Positions 45,106 through 54,308 of a stretch of 64,000 bases of DNA are shown here, one piece after another (the stretch's first letter is position 1; every line of letters begins with the position of its first letter). This stretch comes from an uncultured Collinsella sp. (GTDB taxonomy: Bacteria > Actinomycetota > Coriobacteriia > Coriobacteriales > Coriobacteriaceae), in the NCBI GenBank assembly GCA_900540895.1, contig UQHV01000012.1, positions 16,689 to 80,688 on the forward strand. Reading direction: 5' to 3'. The notes beneath the pieces are model-generated. The model was not told the DNA's origin, searched no databases, and saw nothing but the letters and a program-made list of their open reading frames with translations. Position numbers and translations under genes: made by a program.

Positions 45106-45924
45106 CTACTCGTAATCGTTCAGAATGTCGCCGAGCGGGTCGCCGGAGCCACCGCCCATGCCGCCACCCTGCTTGGCCAGATCCTTAAGGCCAAGGTAGA
45201 TGAGGGCAAGGGAGATGCCGATGAGGCCAAGGGCGATCAGCGTGAGCTGAGGGATGGCAGCAAGGACAAAGCCGAGGATAAAGAACGGCCAGGTCTCCTT
45301 GGTGGCCATCATGTTGATGACCATGGCGTAACCGACGGAAGCGACCATGCCGCCGCCGACGGCCATGCCGCCGGACAGCCAGTCGGGCATAGCGTTAAGC
45401 GCGTTGGTAACAGCCTCGGCCGGGATGACGCACAGAAGTACTGCCGGGATGGCGATACGAAGGCCCTGCATGAGGATGGCAGCGTACTGCCAGCGCTCGA
45501 TGCCGGAGAAGTCGCCCTTCTCGGCGCAACCGTCCATGGCGTGAGCGATAGCGGTAGCAATGGTACGGCAGATCATGGTCAGGAACAGACCAGCGACCGA
45601 CAGCGGGACGGCGACGGCGATGGCCGCGGTAACGGCCTTGGCCGAATCAGTGGCGCCGCCGTTGAGGGCGAGCACCATGATGATCGAAGAAGCGACCGAG
45701 GCCAGAGCGGCGTCAGGCGCGACGGCGGCGCCGACGTTAGCCCAGCCAAGGGCCATCATCTGGAGCGAACCGCCCAGGAGGATGCCCTCCTGAAGGTGAC
45801 CGGTTACGAGACCGATAAGCGTGCATGCCACGAGCGGCTGATGGAACTGGAACTCATCCAGAACGCCTTCCATACCGGCAAGCAACGCGACAATCGCAAC
45901 AAGCAGAATAGTGATTGCAGACAT
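45106..45924 (-). CDS. manY: PTS mannose-family IIC component
   Basis: This 272-residue polytopic membrane protein follows AAGGAGGG. It has the family N-terminus (ILLVAIVALLAGMEGVLDEFQFHQPLVACTLIGLVTG) and LQEGILLGGSLQMMALGWANVGAAVAPDAA, and ends in a Gly-rich tail. With IID it translocates and IIAB phosphorylates hexoses. It lies 18 bp after the IIAB gene. Confidence 0.95.
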   Translation of the reverse strand: MSAITILLVAIVALLAGMEGVLDEFQFHQPLVACTLIGLVTGHLQEGILLGGSLQMMALGWANVGAAVAPDAALASVASSIIMVLALNGGATDSAKAVTAAIAVAVPLSVAGLFLTMICRTIATAIAHAMDGCAEKGDFSGIERWQYAAILMQGLRIAIPAVLLCVIPAEAVTNALNAMPDWLSGGMAVGGGMVASVGYAMVINMMATKETWPFFILGFVLAAIPQLTLIALGLIGISLALIYLGLKDLAKQGGGMGGGSGDPLGDILNDYE

Positions 45925-45942
45925 GTATCGGACCCTCCTTTA

Positions 45943-46932
45943 CTATGCTTGAGCGGCCAGTTCGGCCTTAGCTTTCTTCAACATGGCGTCGAGATCCTCG
46001 GAGGCATCCGAAGGAACCTTGCGGACCTCGAACTTGACGCCCTTGGCCTTGAGGGCCTCGAGGGTCTTAACGTCGTCATCGCCCATAGCGACGGCGTTGG
46101 TGACGACGACCTTGCCCTTGGAGTGAGCCATGGAACCGATGTTGACTTCCTTGATGTCGACGCCGGCCTCGATGGCCTTGAGCAGATCCTGCGGGTTCTC
46201 GAAGAGCAGCATGGCCTTGGTGTCACCAAAGCGCGTGTCCTTGACGACCTCGGCCATCTTCTTGATGGGAACGACGTTGGCATGGACTCCCGGAGGGGCA
46301 GCCTGCTCGATCATGGTCTTGCGGAGCTCGTCGTGAGCAACGCCGTCGGAAACCACGATGATGCGGTTGGGGTTGATCTGCTTGGTCCACGTGGTGGCCA
46401 CCTGACCATGCAGCAGACGGGTGTCGATACGGACGTGGGCAATCTTGATGTGTCCGTCGCCGATGACCGTTCCCGGAGGGATGGCGCCTGCAGGAGCAGC
46501 GGCGGCCGCAGCCGGCTTCTTCTCCTCGGGCTCCAGAGACTCGGGCTTGACGCGCACGCCAGCCTTAGCCTCAGTCACGAGATGTTTTGCGATCGCATGT
46601 GCAGTGTTCTTTGCGTCAAAGCGCTGCGAATATGCCTCGATGAGCATAGGCAGGTTGACACCGGTGACGATAGCCCAGGAATCGTGGCCCTCGATGAGCC
46701 CGCTGATCTGGTTGAACGGCGTGCCGCCCCACAGATCAACGAGGAAGAGTACCTGCTCCTGGTCGTCGAAGGAAGCGACTGCTTCCTCGACCTTAGCACG
46801 GAAGTCGTCGGGGCCCATGCTCGGCTCGAGCGAGACCACGGCCACAGACGGCTGATCGCCAAAGACCATCGAGCCCGTCTGCTTGATTCCAGCTGCCAAG
46901 TCCCCGTGGCTAGCAAGAACAATACTTACCAT
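45943..46932 (-). CDS. manX: PTS mannose-family IIAB component
   Basis: ATG 46932 lies 7 nt after GGAGG; product 329 residues. The IIA domain (1-130) has the phosphorylated histidine in VLASHGDLA (His 9) and FLVDLWGGTPFNQ. An Ala/Pro hinge (about 133-160) joins it to the IIB domain with the second site IDTRLLHGQVATTWTK. Phosphate passes from HPr to IIA, IIB and the sugar. Mannose, glucose or another hexose cannot be told apart from sequence alone. Confidence 0.95.
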   Translation of the reverse strand: MVSIVLASHGDLAAGIKQTGSMVFGDQPSVAVVSLEPSMGPDDFRAKVEEAVASFDDQEQVLFLVDLWGGTPFNQISGLIEGHDSWAIVTGVNLPMLIEAYSQRFDAKNTAHAIAKHLVTEAKAGVRVKPESLEPEEKKPAAAAAAPAGAIPPGTVIGDGHIKIAHVRIDTRLLHGQVATTWTKQINPNRIIVVSDGVAHDELRKTMIEQAAPPGVHANVVPIKKMAEVVKDTRFGDTKAMLLFENPQDLLKAIEAGVDIKEVNIGSMAHSKGKVVVTNAVAMGDDDVKTLEALKAKGVKFEVRKVPSDASEDLDAMLKKAKAELAAQA

Positions 46933-47337
46933 CACATAACCTCCTTTTTGTCTACGTAATTCCTACACGACATGAAAGGAGTATACCTGTTTGGTTTGTG
47001 GAATTATAGCTAAATCCGCAAAAGGTTGGATTATTTGTTTAAATGTCTAAGTTTGTTACAAGTTGGTTACGTTGCTGCTTTTCGACTCATTGCCCGCCAA
47101 AGCGTCGCTCATCAAGCCATGTACTTTACAGATACAAGCAGGCTGTTCATTAATAACGATTTTAAGCAAGTGCGAATGTACTTGTACTACTGCTATTTTG
47201 TTTAAACAGACATGACTTGACTATTTGTATGACTTATGCACTACGAAACTACTCAAAAAAGTTGCGGTGGAATAGTTCTTGTTTAAGAGCCAGAAGGCTG
47301 GATTTAGGAACTATTTCACCGCAACTTATAGGGGATT
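46933..47337. other. Leader and promoter region of the mannose PTS operon
   Basis: A TATAAT box on the minus strand (47003-47008) lies about 70 bp before manX; no matching -35 is clear and I see no sigma-54 -24/-12 motif. Beyond it the region is AT-rich with no gene, and ends with the second copy of the AGTTGCGGTG dyad (47260-47326) next to the hypA stop. Confidence 0.45.
47260..47326. repeat. AGTTGCGGTG dyad repeat, copy 2
   Basis: Arms 47260-47278 and 47308-47326 are identical to those of copy 1 at 2480-2546, while the loop differs. It lies 11 bp past the hypA stop on the minus strand. Confidence 0.85.
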
Positions 47338-47766
47338 CTAGGCGATGTGGAGAGGGTTGGCGGCGTCGACGGCATCGGGAGCGTCGGAAGGGCCGTCGGG
47401 GGCAGCGTCTGCCGGTTTCTCGTCGGGGGTCTCGATCTGCTTGATCATGACCTCTTGGCCCTGGAGCAGATAGGTATCGCCGCTACCGCAATGGGGGCAG
47501 GTCTTGCCGTGCTCGACGGTCGCATAGTCGCGGCCGCACGCCTCGCAATGCGTCACGGCCTCGACAGGCTCCACGACAAGCTCCGCGCCCCGCGTGATAG
47601 GCTTTTTATCTGCCGCCCAGCGCCAAGCGTCGAGCAGCAAGTCGGGAACGACGCCCGAGACCTCGCCCAGCAGCAGCGTGACGCTCGAAACGCGACTCAC
47701 GCCATTGGCGCGCGCCACGTTCTCGACATCGCGAATGATGTGATAGACGATTCCGAGCTCGTGCAC
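47338..47766 (-). CDS. hypA: Hydrogenase nickel-incorporation protein HypA
   Basis: This 142-residue protein starts MHELGIVYHIIRDVENVARANG with the nickel ligand His2 and has the zinc site C74-C77-C90-C93 (HCEACGRD, TCPHCGSGD). HypA hands nickel to [NiFe] hydrogenases with HypB. The C-terminal 28 residues (DEKPADAAPDGPSDAPDA...) are an acidic, low-complexity extension not normal for the family. No other hyp or hydrogenase gene is visible in the window. It follows the large oxidoreductase gene by 34 bp. Confidence 0.92.
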   Translation of the reverse strand: MHELGIVYHIIRDVENVARANGVSRVSSVTLLLGEVSGVVPDLLLDAWRWAADKKPITRGAELVVEPVEAVTHCEACGRDYATVEHGKTCPHCGSGDTYLLQGQEVMIKQIETPDEKPADAAPDGPSDAPDAVDAANPLHIA

Positions 47767-47800
47767 TTTTAATTCCTTCCGCCGTTCCCGTTATGGCTAC

Positions 47801-50578
47801 TTACTTGCGACCAAATTTGATCTTGATAGCACGCTTAAGCGCATACTTGCCGAGGCTTGGGAGCTTTTGCTCGTATTTGACCATCGTTGAGCACTCGGGG
47901 CGATCGCGATCCAGGTGGATGGCATCGAACGCGCACTTGGTGGTGCACAGACCGCAGCCGATGCACTTGTTGGGGTCGACGATCGAGGCACCGCAGCCCA
48001 GGCAGCGGGCGGTCTCGGCGCGCACCTGCTCCTCGGTAAAGGTCTCGACGTACTCGCTAAAGGGCGCAGCCTTCTCGCGCTCGCGGTCGATATGTGCCAC
48101 CTCGCGGCTCGCGTTGTCATAGCTCTCAATCACGACATCGTCGCGGTCGAGCGCGGTGTAGCGGCGCTGGTTGCGGCCGATGGTAAGCGTGGAGCCCGGC
48201 TGCACAAAACGATGGATGGAGACAGCGGCCTCGTGACCGGCGGCGATGGCGTCGATGGCAAAGCTCGGACCGGTGTAGACGTCGCCGCCCACAAAGATGT
48301 CGAGCTCAGCGGTCTGATAGGTCTGGGGATCGGCAAGAGCGCCCTGGCCGCGGCCGAGCTCCACCTTGGAGCCAGCCAGCAGGTCGCCCCACACAATGGA
48401 CTGGCCAATCGACATGACCACGCGGTCGGCATCGACACGGCGCAGATCGTTCTCGTCGTACTCGGGCGCAAACCGGCCCTCGTCGTCAAAGACACGCGTG
48501 CAGCGCTTGAAGGTGATACCGCACACACGACCGGCCTCGTCCAGGTGAACCTCCTTGGGGCCCCAGCCGCAGCTGATGTGCGCGCCGTCCTCGATGGCCT
48601 CGCGACGCTCCTCCTCGCTGGCGGGCATCTGCGCCTCGCTCTCCAGGCAGAACATCTCAACGTGCTCGGAACCCAGACGGCAGGCGTTGCGCGCGACGTC
48701 GATAGCCACGTTGCCGCCGCCCACCACGATGGTGCGGCCGGGCAGCGCGTCGATCTTGCCACTGTTGACCTCGCGCAAAAAGTCGACGGCCACGGTCACG
48801 TCCTCGGCATCCTCACCCGGAATACCGGCGAGGCGGCCGCCCTGGCAGCCAATGGCAACATAAAAGGCCTTAAAGCCCTGCTCGCGCAGCTCGTCGAGCG
48901 TCACATCACGACCGACCTCCACGCCATAGCGGAACTCGGCACCCATCAGGCGAATGATCTCGACCTCGGCCTCGATAACATCCTTCTGCAGCTTAAAGCC
49001 GGGAATGCCATAGGTGAGCATGCCGCCCGGGCGCTCATTCTTCTCGAATACGACGGGCTTGTAGCCCTTCTCGGCCAGATAGAAGGCGCAGGACAGACCG
49101 GCCGGGCCGGCACCGATAATGGCGATCTTCTGATCGAAGCCGCCAGCGCGCGTCGGTGTCACCACAGGCGGGACATAGCGGGTCGCGACATCCAGATCGC
49201 GCTGGGCGATGAACTTCTTGACCTCGTCGATAGCCACGGCGGCATCCACGCGACCACGGGTGCAGGCATCCTCGCAGCGGCGATTGCACACACGGCCGCA
49301 GATAGCAGGCAGTGGGTTCTCTCGCTTGATGAGCGCCAGCGCCTCGTCATAGCGACCCTGCGCCGCGAGCTTCAAATAGCCCTGAACGGCAACGTGCGCG
49401 GGGCAGGCCGTCTTGCAGGGCGCGGTGCCGGACTCGTGCGTCTCGATACGGTTATCGTTGCGGTAGTTGGGCGACCACTTGGTGTGGTCCCACTTGGTGG
49501 CATCGGGCAGCTCCTGGCGCGGATACTCGGGCACCTGTCCGCCGGCCTTTTTGCTGCAGAGCTTCTGGCCGAGCTTGGCGGCACCGGCCGGGCACACCTC
49601 AACGCAGCGACCGCAGGCCACACACTTGTCCTTCTCGACCTTGGCGACATAGGCCGAGCGCGAAAGATTGGGCGTGTTGAACAGTTGCGAGGTGCGCAGG
49701 GCGTAGCACACGTTGACGTTGCAGTTGCAGATCGCGAAGATCTTGTTCTCGCCGTCGATATTGGTGATCTGGTGCACAAAGCCGTTGTCCTCGGCCTGGC
49801 GCAAAATGTCGTAGACCTCCTCGCGCGTCACATAGTGGCCGCGGTCGGTCTCGACCACGTAGTCGGCCATATCGCCCACGGCGATGCACCAGTCGGCGGG
49901 GTCGTCGGCGCAGCCCTCGCCCATCACGCGACGGCTCGCGCGGCAGCTGCAGGTGCTGGCGGCATACTTGCCCTCGTATTTGTCGAGCCAATGCTCGATA
50001 TGCTCGATCGGCACCGAGGTGCTCGTGGCATCAATGGCCTTCTCGACCGGAATGACATGCATGCCGATGCCGGCGCCTCCGGGCGGCACCATCGGCGTGG
50101 CTTTGGACAGCGGCCCCTTGGACGCCTGCTCAAAGAACTTGGCATAGACCGGATGCTCCTCGAGCTGGCTCACGCGCATGTTGAGGAACTCGGCGGAACC
50201 CGGTACCAGCATGGGCAGCACCCACTGCTTGGCGCGCTCGGGGTTTTCCCAGTTGTACTCGAGCAGACCCGTGTAGCTCATGTCGTCGAGCATCTTCTCG
50301 ATCTGGGCCTCGGGCATGCCGGTGAGCTTGACCATCTCGGGCAGCGTGTAGGGACGGCGCATCTTCATCTTGCAGAGCACCTCGGCCTGCTCGTCGGTCG
50401 CGGCCTCGGCAAACGACCAGTACTCGTAGCCCAGCAGCTCGTCGCGATGCAGCAGACGGTTGGTGCAGTGCTCGCACAGCTTGACAATTGCCTCGCGCGG
50501 ATGCTCCGGCAGCGGCGGCACGAACTCCGAACCGATATCGGGCTCGGTGTAGCTAATTCCCGGTCCGTTGAGAATCAT
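47801..50578 (-). CDS. FAD-dependent NAD(P)H oxidoreductase with multiple Fe-S clusters
   Basis: ATG 50578 (MILNGPGISYTEPD) follows AGAAGGGACAACC; product 925 residues. The first 320 residues are an unusual Cys-containing domain (KLCEHCTNRLL, STCSCRASRRVMGEGC). A ferredoxin motif CVACGRCVEVCPAGA follows, then a GltD-like module with CKTACPAHVAVQGYL, ICGRVCNRRCEDAC, the FAD fold IIGAGPAGLSCAFYLAEKG and the NAD(P) fold VVGGGNVAIDVARNA. The chain ends with CLGCGASIVDPNKCIGCGLCTTKC. It probably moves electrons between NAD(P)H and ferredoxin or a membrane partner. It is divergent from a TetR gene across a region full of dyads. Confidence 0.85.
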   Translation of the reverse strand: MILNGPGISYTEPDIGSEFVPPLPEHPREAIVKLCEHCTNRLLHRDELLGYEYWSFAEAATDEQAEVLCKMKMRRPYTLPEMVKLTGMPEAQIEKMLDDMSYTGLLEYNWENPERAKQWVLPMLVPGSAEFLNMRVSQLEEHPVYAKFFEQASKGPLSKATPMVPPGGAGIGMHVIPVEKAIDATSTSVPIEHIEHWLDKYEGKYAASTCSCRASRRVMGEGCADDPADWCIAVGDMADYVVETDRGHYVTREEVYDILRQAEDNGFVHQITNIDGENKIFAICNCNVNVCYALRTSQLFNTPNLSRSAYVAKVEKDKCVACGRCVEVCPAGAAKLGQKLCSKKAGGQVPEYPRQELPDATKWDHTKWSPNYRNDNRIETHESGTAPCKTACPAHVAVQGYLKLAAQGRYDEALALIKRENPLPAICGRVCNRRCEDACTRGRVDAAVAIDEVKKFIAQRDLDVATRYVPPVVTPTRAGGFDQKIAIIGAGPAGLSCAFYLAEKGYKPVVFEKNERPGGMLTYGIPGFKLQKDVIEAEVEIIRLMGAEFRYGVEVGRDVTLDELREQGFKAFYVAIGCQGGRLAGIPGEDAEDVTVAVDFLREVNSGKIDALPGRTIVVGGGNVAIDVARNACRLGSEHVEMFCLESEAQMPASEEERREAIEDGAHISCGWGPKEVHLDEAGRVCGITFKRCTRVFDDEGRFAPEYDENDLRRVDADRVVMSIGQSIVWGDLLAGSKVELGRGQGALADPQTYQTAELDIFVGGDVYTGPSFAIDAIAAGHEAAVSIHRFVQPGSTLTIGRNQRRYTALDRDDVVIESYDNASREVAHIDREREKAAPFSEYVETFTEEQVRAETARCLGCGASIVDPNKCIGCGLCTTKCAFDAIHLDRDRPECSTMVKYEQKLPSLGKYALKRAIKIKFGRK

Positions 50579-50653
50579 GGTTGTCCCTTCTCTTGCCGCA
50601 GCCCGACGAGGCCGCAGCGCCCCTCTTTTTTTGCAGGTCGGGCATGCCCCATG

Positions 50654-50735
50654 CCGTTCACCCGCCATTGTTGACATTGTGTCAAAAATAGTATTGACGA
50701 ACCGTCAACAATATTCAAGACTGTTAGGTGAACGG
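50654..50735. promoter_or_regulatory. Nested operators in the oxidoreductase/tetR divergent promoter
   Basis: Two palindromes of the form TTGAC-N5-GTCAA lie at 50671-50685 and 50694-50708, 23 bp apart. They are flanked by an inverted pair CCGTTCACC (50654-50662) and GGTGAACGG (50727-50735). The TTGACA of the first palindrome may double as a -35. Confidence 0.65.
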
Positions 50736-50766
50736 TCAGGCAAAAGAGGATGAAAGGCGGCAAAAC

Positions 50767-51429
50767 ATGGGCGACAACACAGCAGATACCTCTGTGGTCG
50801 ATGCCGTCCCCGCGCCCGACAGCACGGCCAAACGTCTGACGGGCGACGAACGCCGTCGCGAGATCCTCGATGCCGTGCGCACCGTGAGTTCCGAGCTGGG
50901 CGTGTCGCATCTATCCGTCTCGGCCGTAACCAAGCGAGCCGGCTGCACGCGCTCGCTGTTCTACCACTACTTCGCCGACATGGACGCCGCCGTCACCGCT
51001 GTCATGGACGAGGCAATCGACAGTTTTATCTCCGAGCTCGAGCAGTGGAATGCCAACCGCACCGTCGGCGATATCGAGGGCGCACTCGACACCGTCGCCC
51101 CGCTCTTTAAGCGCCTGGTCGCCAGCGGCCACGAGCTGCCGAGTACGCTCACCTCCAGCAGCGGTGCGCTCTACGGCGGCTTTCTGCACAACGTGGTCCA
51201 ACGCGTGGCGCAGTATATCTGCGACACCACCGTGGTGGATTTTGTCGCCCATCATGAGCTACGCATCGACCATGTCTACGAGACGTTCTACACCCTCATC
51301 ATGGGTCTTTTGATGTATATCCGCACGCACCCCGATGTGCCCGACGAGACGGTCAAGGAAATCATCGCCTCGACGCTCCACATCGAGGGCTACACCGCCA
51401 AGTATCCGGAGCGCAAGCCCCAGAACTGA
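50767..51429 (+). CDS. TetR-family regulator
   Basis: I take ATG 50767 (MGDNTADTSVVD) behind AAAGGCGG; the frame is open from 50728. The 220-residue product has an N-terminal TetR helix-turn-helix (ERRREILDAVRTVSSELGVSHLSVSAVTKRAGCTRSLFYHYFADMDAAV) and an all-helical ligand domain. Its own promoter and that of the divergent oxidoreductase share the TTGAC-N5-GTCAA palindromes, so it probably controls both and perhaps the downstream membrane-protein gene. Confidence 0.9.
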   Translation: MGDNTADTSVVDAVPAPDSTAKRLTGDERRREILDAVRTVSSELGVSHLSVSAVTKRAGCTRSLFYHYFADMDAAVTAVMDEAIDSFISELEQWNANRTVGDIEGALDTVAPLFKRLVASGHELPSTLTSSSGALYGGFLHNVVQRVAQYICDTTVVDFVAHHELRIDHVYETFYTLIMGLLMYIRTHPDVPDETVKEIIASTLHIEGYTAKYPERKPQN

Positions 51430-51492
51430 CGACATTTGGCCAAACTGCCCGCGATCAGAAGAGGGGCCGCGGGCGTGTGAAAGGAGAGCAGC

Positions 51493-52499
51493 ATGCTGTT
51501 CGATGTTTGGGGTAGCGATACCCTTATCCACTGGGCCGGCTGGGCCATGGTCTTTATCGGCCTGATCGTGCTCAACGAGGTCGGCCGCCGCACCAAGCTC
51601 GGCGCGGCAATCATCTTTGGCGTGGCTCCGCTGGCCATGACCATCTACTGCGTCGCCATCGCCGTGGGCGTTTCGCAGGGTGCCGAGTGGGCGCTCACCA
51701 ACCCCACCCATGTGTACCAGAACAGCTGGTTCCACTACGCCAAGGTATACGCGGCGCTCGCCGGTTGCTGGGCTTCATTGCCATTAAGTACCAGTGGGGA
51801 AAGATCGGCAAGGCGCATTGGTTCCGCGCATGGCCGTTTGTGATCGTCGCCATCAACATCATGATCGCCGTCGTGTCCGACTTCGAGAGCGCCTATCACT
51901 TCTTTGTCCTGGGCGAGTCCACCTGGGTCACCTCCGAAGGTGCCACGCAGCTGGCCGGCTGGAACAACGTGTTCAACGGCATCGCCGGTATCATCAACAT
52001 CTTCTGCATGACCGGTTGGTGGAGCGTCTACGCCTCCGAGGATCAGATCGACATGCTGTGGCCCGATATGACCTGGGTCTACATCATCGCCTACGATATC
52101 TGGAACTTCTGCTACACCTACAACTGCCTGCCCACCCACTCCTGGTTCTGCGGCTTTGCGCTGCTGCTGGCGCCCACCGTCGCCGCCTTTATCTGGAACA
52201 AGGGCGGCTGGATCCAGAACCGCGCCTTTACGCTGGCCATTTGGTGCATGTTTGCCCAGGTGTTCCCCTACTTCCAGGAGGAGTCCATCTTTGTGACCCA
52301 CTCCACGCTCGACCCCGGCGCCGCCACCGCGGTCTCGATTGCCGCGCTGGTCGCCAACGTCGCCGCGATCATCTACATCGCCTACCGCGCCAAGAAGCTC
52401 GGCCGCAATCCCTACAAGCAGGATGTCTTTGAGGGCACCAGCGATTGGGAGAAGGCCACCGCTCGTCGCGCCAAGGTTGATTACGCGCACGCCGAGTAA
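51493..52499 (+). pseudogene. Multi-pass membrane protein (DUF5692-like), one-base deletion
   Basis: ATG 51493 follows GAAAGGAGAGCAGC. The first 92 codons (MLFDVWGSDTLIHWAGWAMVF, LNEVGRRTKLGAAIIFG) lead to KVYAALAGC. One C is missing after 51768, and the chain resumes in the neighbouring frame as LGFIAIKYQWGKIGKAHWFRAWPFVIVAINIMIAVVSDFES through to 52499. Restoring the base gives about 335 residues with roughly nine transmembrane helices, resembling the DUF5692 proteins of Coriobacteria; that name is from memory. Neighbours suggest a membrane partner of the oxidoreductase under TetR control. A strong terminator follows. Confidence 0.75.
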
Positions 52500-52566
52500 C
52501 ATGTTGGTCGCTGTTGGCACCTGGGCATAGGCCCGCCTGCCAGATTTTCAATCCAATGTCTCGCAG

Positions 52567-52603
52567 AGCCCCCGGAAAGCGTTTCACTCGCTTTCCGGGG
52601 GCT
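52567..52603 (+). terminator. Terminator after the tetR/membrane-protein genes
   Basis: A perfect 15-bp stem AGCCCCCGGAAAGCG/CGCTTTCCGGGGGCT (loop 52582-52588) is followed by TTTGTCG. Confidence 0.85.
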
Positions 52604-52738
52604 TTTGTCGTTGCGTCTCTAATCATCATCTATTCAAAAACACGCGCACATATAAAATCGGATTTCAAATCATGCGGCGGCTCTATGGGGTCCCGTTTTT
52701 GGGTACAGTGTTGTCCCGATATTGAGCTTGGGGGATGT

Positions 52739-54235
52739 ATGAATGATGAGACGATGGGCCAAGAGGATGCGGCCCAAGATGCAGAAGCGTGTGCCGAAGC
52801 CCTGGAGAGCCTAGACCGGATTTCACTTGATGAGATTGCGTTTGACGATTCGGGCGTTGATGTGCAGGATGAGTCGGAAGCCGAGGCGCAGTCCGATGAT
52901 CAGGATGCAGACGACGTTGAGCCTGCCGAAGATGAGGCAGATCACGAAGACACCGAATGCGAGGCCGACGACCAGCCCGAATCCGACACGAGCGAGGAAA
53001 CCATCTTGCTCGACAGCTTGCCGGCCGAAGATTCGCTGACCCGCGAGCTTCCCGGCCTGGGCTCCGCTCCTGCCGTGGACGAGACCATCGCCATGGGCGA
53101 TATTCCCCTGCCGTCCGTTCCCTCGGCACGCGAGGCCGAGGTCCGCCATCGCAAGATGTCGCCCAAGCGCCGCAATCTGATGGTCGCCGGTGTCGTGGCC
53201 GTCGCGCTCGTCGCCGGCGGTGCAGGCTATGCTGCCTGGAACGGATATCAGCAAGAGCAGGCTGCCGCTGTCGCCGCCAATGCCCACACGATGATGTCGG
53301 TGCAGATTGGCGCGCATGCCGCGGGCCTCGACTGTTCCACTGGCTCCAAGATTCCCGTACAGGTGAGCGGTCAGGATTCTGACGGCTCCTCCGTGAGCGA
53401 AACGCTCTATGTTGACGAGCACGGCCGCGGCATCAAACTGCTGCCCGGCGATTACACGCTCTCCATCGCTGCCTCCCCCATCGCGGCCGACGGCACCATC
53501 TATACCGTCCCGACCACCAAGACGCAGGTCACCGTTAAGAGCGATGGACAGGATTTAAGTGCCCAGGCCACCTTTAAGCTCAAGGTGCCTTCGGCCGACA
53601 CAGTGACTGACGACCAGATCGATGCCGCCGCCAAGTATGCCGAAGAGGGCGGTGCGAGCTCCGCCGCGGCTGCCAAAGTGCTCCAGCAGGCAGCAATCGC
53701 GCGGCGCGACGCCGCCGTCAATGCCGTGAGCGCGCAAAAGGCACAGGCATCCCGTGATGCTGACGCTCGCCACAAGGCAACTGACCTCTACCAGCTCGAT
53801 ATTCCCGTCGAGTGGTACGGCAAGGTCGAGACTTGGCAGAATGGCAGCACGCTATGCATCTATCTGGGCGACGACGCCAATACGCCGCTCGTGACGCTCG
53901 TCGCCGTGCGCGATGGCGAGACCTTTACGCCCGATGACGGCGATACGGTTTTGGGCACGGTCAGCCTAGGCAACGGTTATACCGTCTATGCCAGCGGCCC
54001 CGTCTATCCGCACGTGGTGCCCCAGACTATCAACGGGCGCACCCAGAATCCCGTGTCAACCTACCCCATGGACACGGCCATTGAGCTTGTCGAGCTGACG
54101 ACCGGCAACCGCTATACGTATAGCCAGATCAAGAACGACCTGGTTGGCAAAGACGGCAACGCAGACGCCGCCACCAAACTCGAGACCGACTACCTCGCGC
54201 AGATCCTGCTGCCGAGTATCAAAGCCCAGGACTAG
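52739..54235 (+). CDS. Single-pass membrane protein with acidic cytoplasmic domain
   Basis: ATG 52739 follows GGGGGATGT; product 498 residues. The first 130 residues are extremely acidic (DDSGVDVQDESEAEAQSDDQ and similar). A transmembrane helix (LMVAGVVAVALVAGGAGYAAW, about 145-165) leads to an exported domain. That domain includes LYVDEHGRGIKLLPGDYTLSI (an Ig-like, peptide-linkage-style segment), an Ala-rich helical hairpin (about 300-345) and a final globular part with VEWYGKVETWQNGSTLCIYLGDD and YTYSQIKNDLVG. I do not recognise the family. It stands alone between terminators. Confidence 0.7.
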   Translation: MNDETMGQEDAAQDAEACAEALESLDRISLDEIAFDDSGVDVQDESEAEAQSDDQDADDVEPAEDEADHEDTECEADDQPESDTSEETILLDSLPAEDSLTRELPGLGSAPAVDETIAMGDIPLPSVPSAREAEVRHRKMSPKRRNLMVAGVVAVALVAGGAGYAAWNGYQQEQAAAVAANAHTMMSVQIGAHAAGLDCSTGSKIPVQVSGQDSDGSSVSETLYVDEHGRGIKLLPGDYTLSIAASPIAADGTIYTVPTTKTQVTVKSDGQDLSAQATFKLKVPSADTVTDDQIDAAAKYAEEGGASSAAAAKVLQQAAIARRDAAVNAVSAQKAQASRDADARHKATDLYQLDIPVEWYGKVETWQNGSTLCIYLGDDANTPLVTLVAVRDGETFTPDDGDTVLGTVSLGNGYTVYASGPVYPHVVPQTINGRTQNPVSTYPMDTAIELVELTTGNRYTYSQIKNDLVGKDGNADAATKLETDYLAQILLPSIKAQD

Positions 54236-54308
54236 CCTGGCGCAGCAACGTGCTCCCCAATCGTGATGAAGGAGCCAGGAGGTCCTGACCCCACAGGCCC
54301 ATAGATGA

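Noticed and set aside
45076..46959. Plus-strand open frame of 627 codons
   Set aside because: It is antisense to the PTS IIC and IIAB genes, which are unambiguous.
46960..47060. Sigma-54 promoter for the mannose PTS genes
   Set aside because: No GG-N10-GC pair of -24/-12 form was found; a TATAAT box fits better.
47915..50674. Plus-strand open frame of 919 codons
   Set aside because: It mirrors the FAD/Fe-S oxidoreductase; the composition is that of antisense GC-rich coding DNA.
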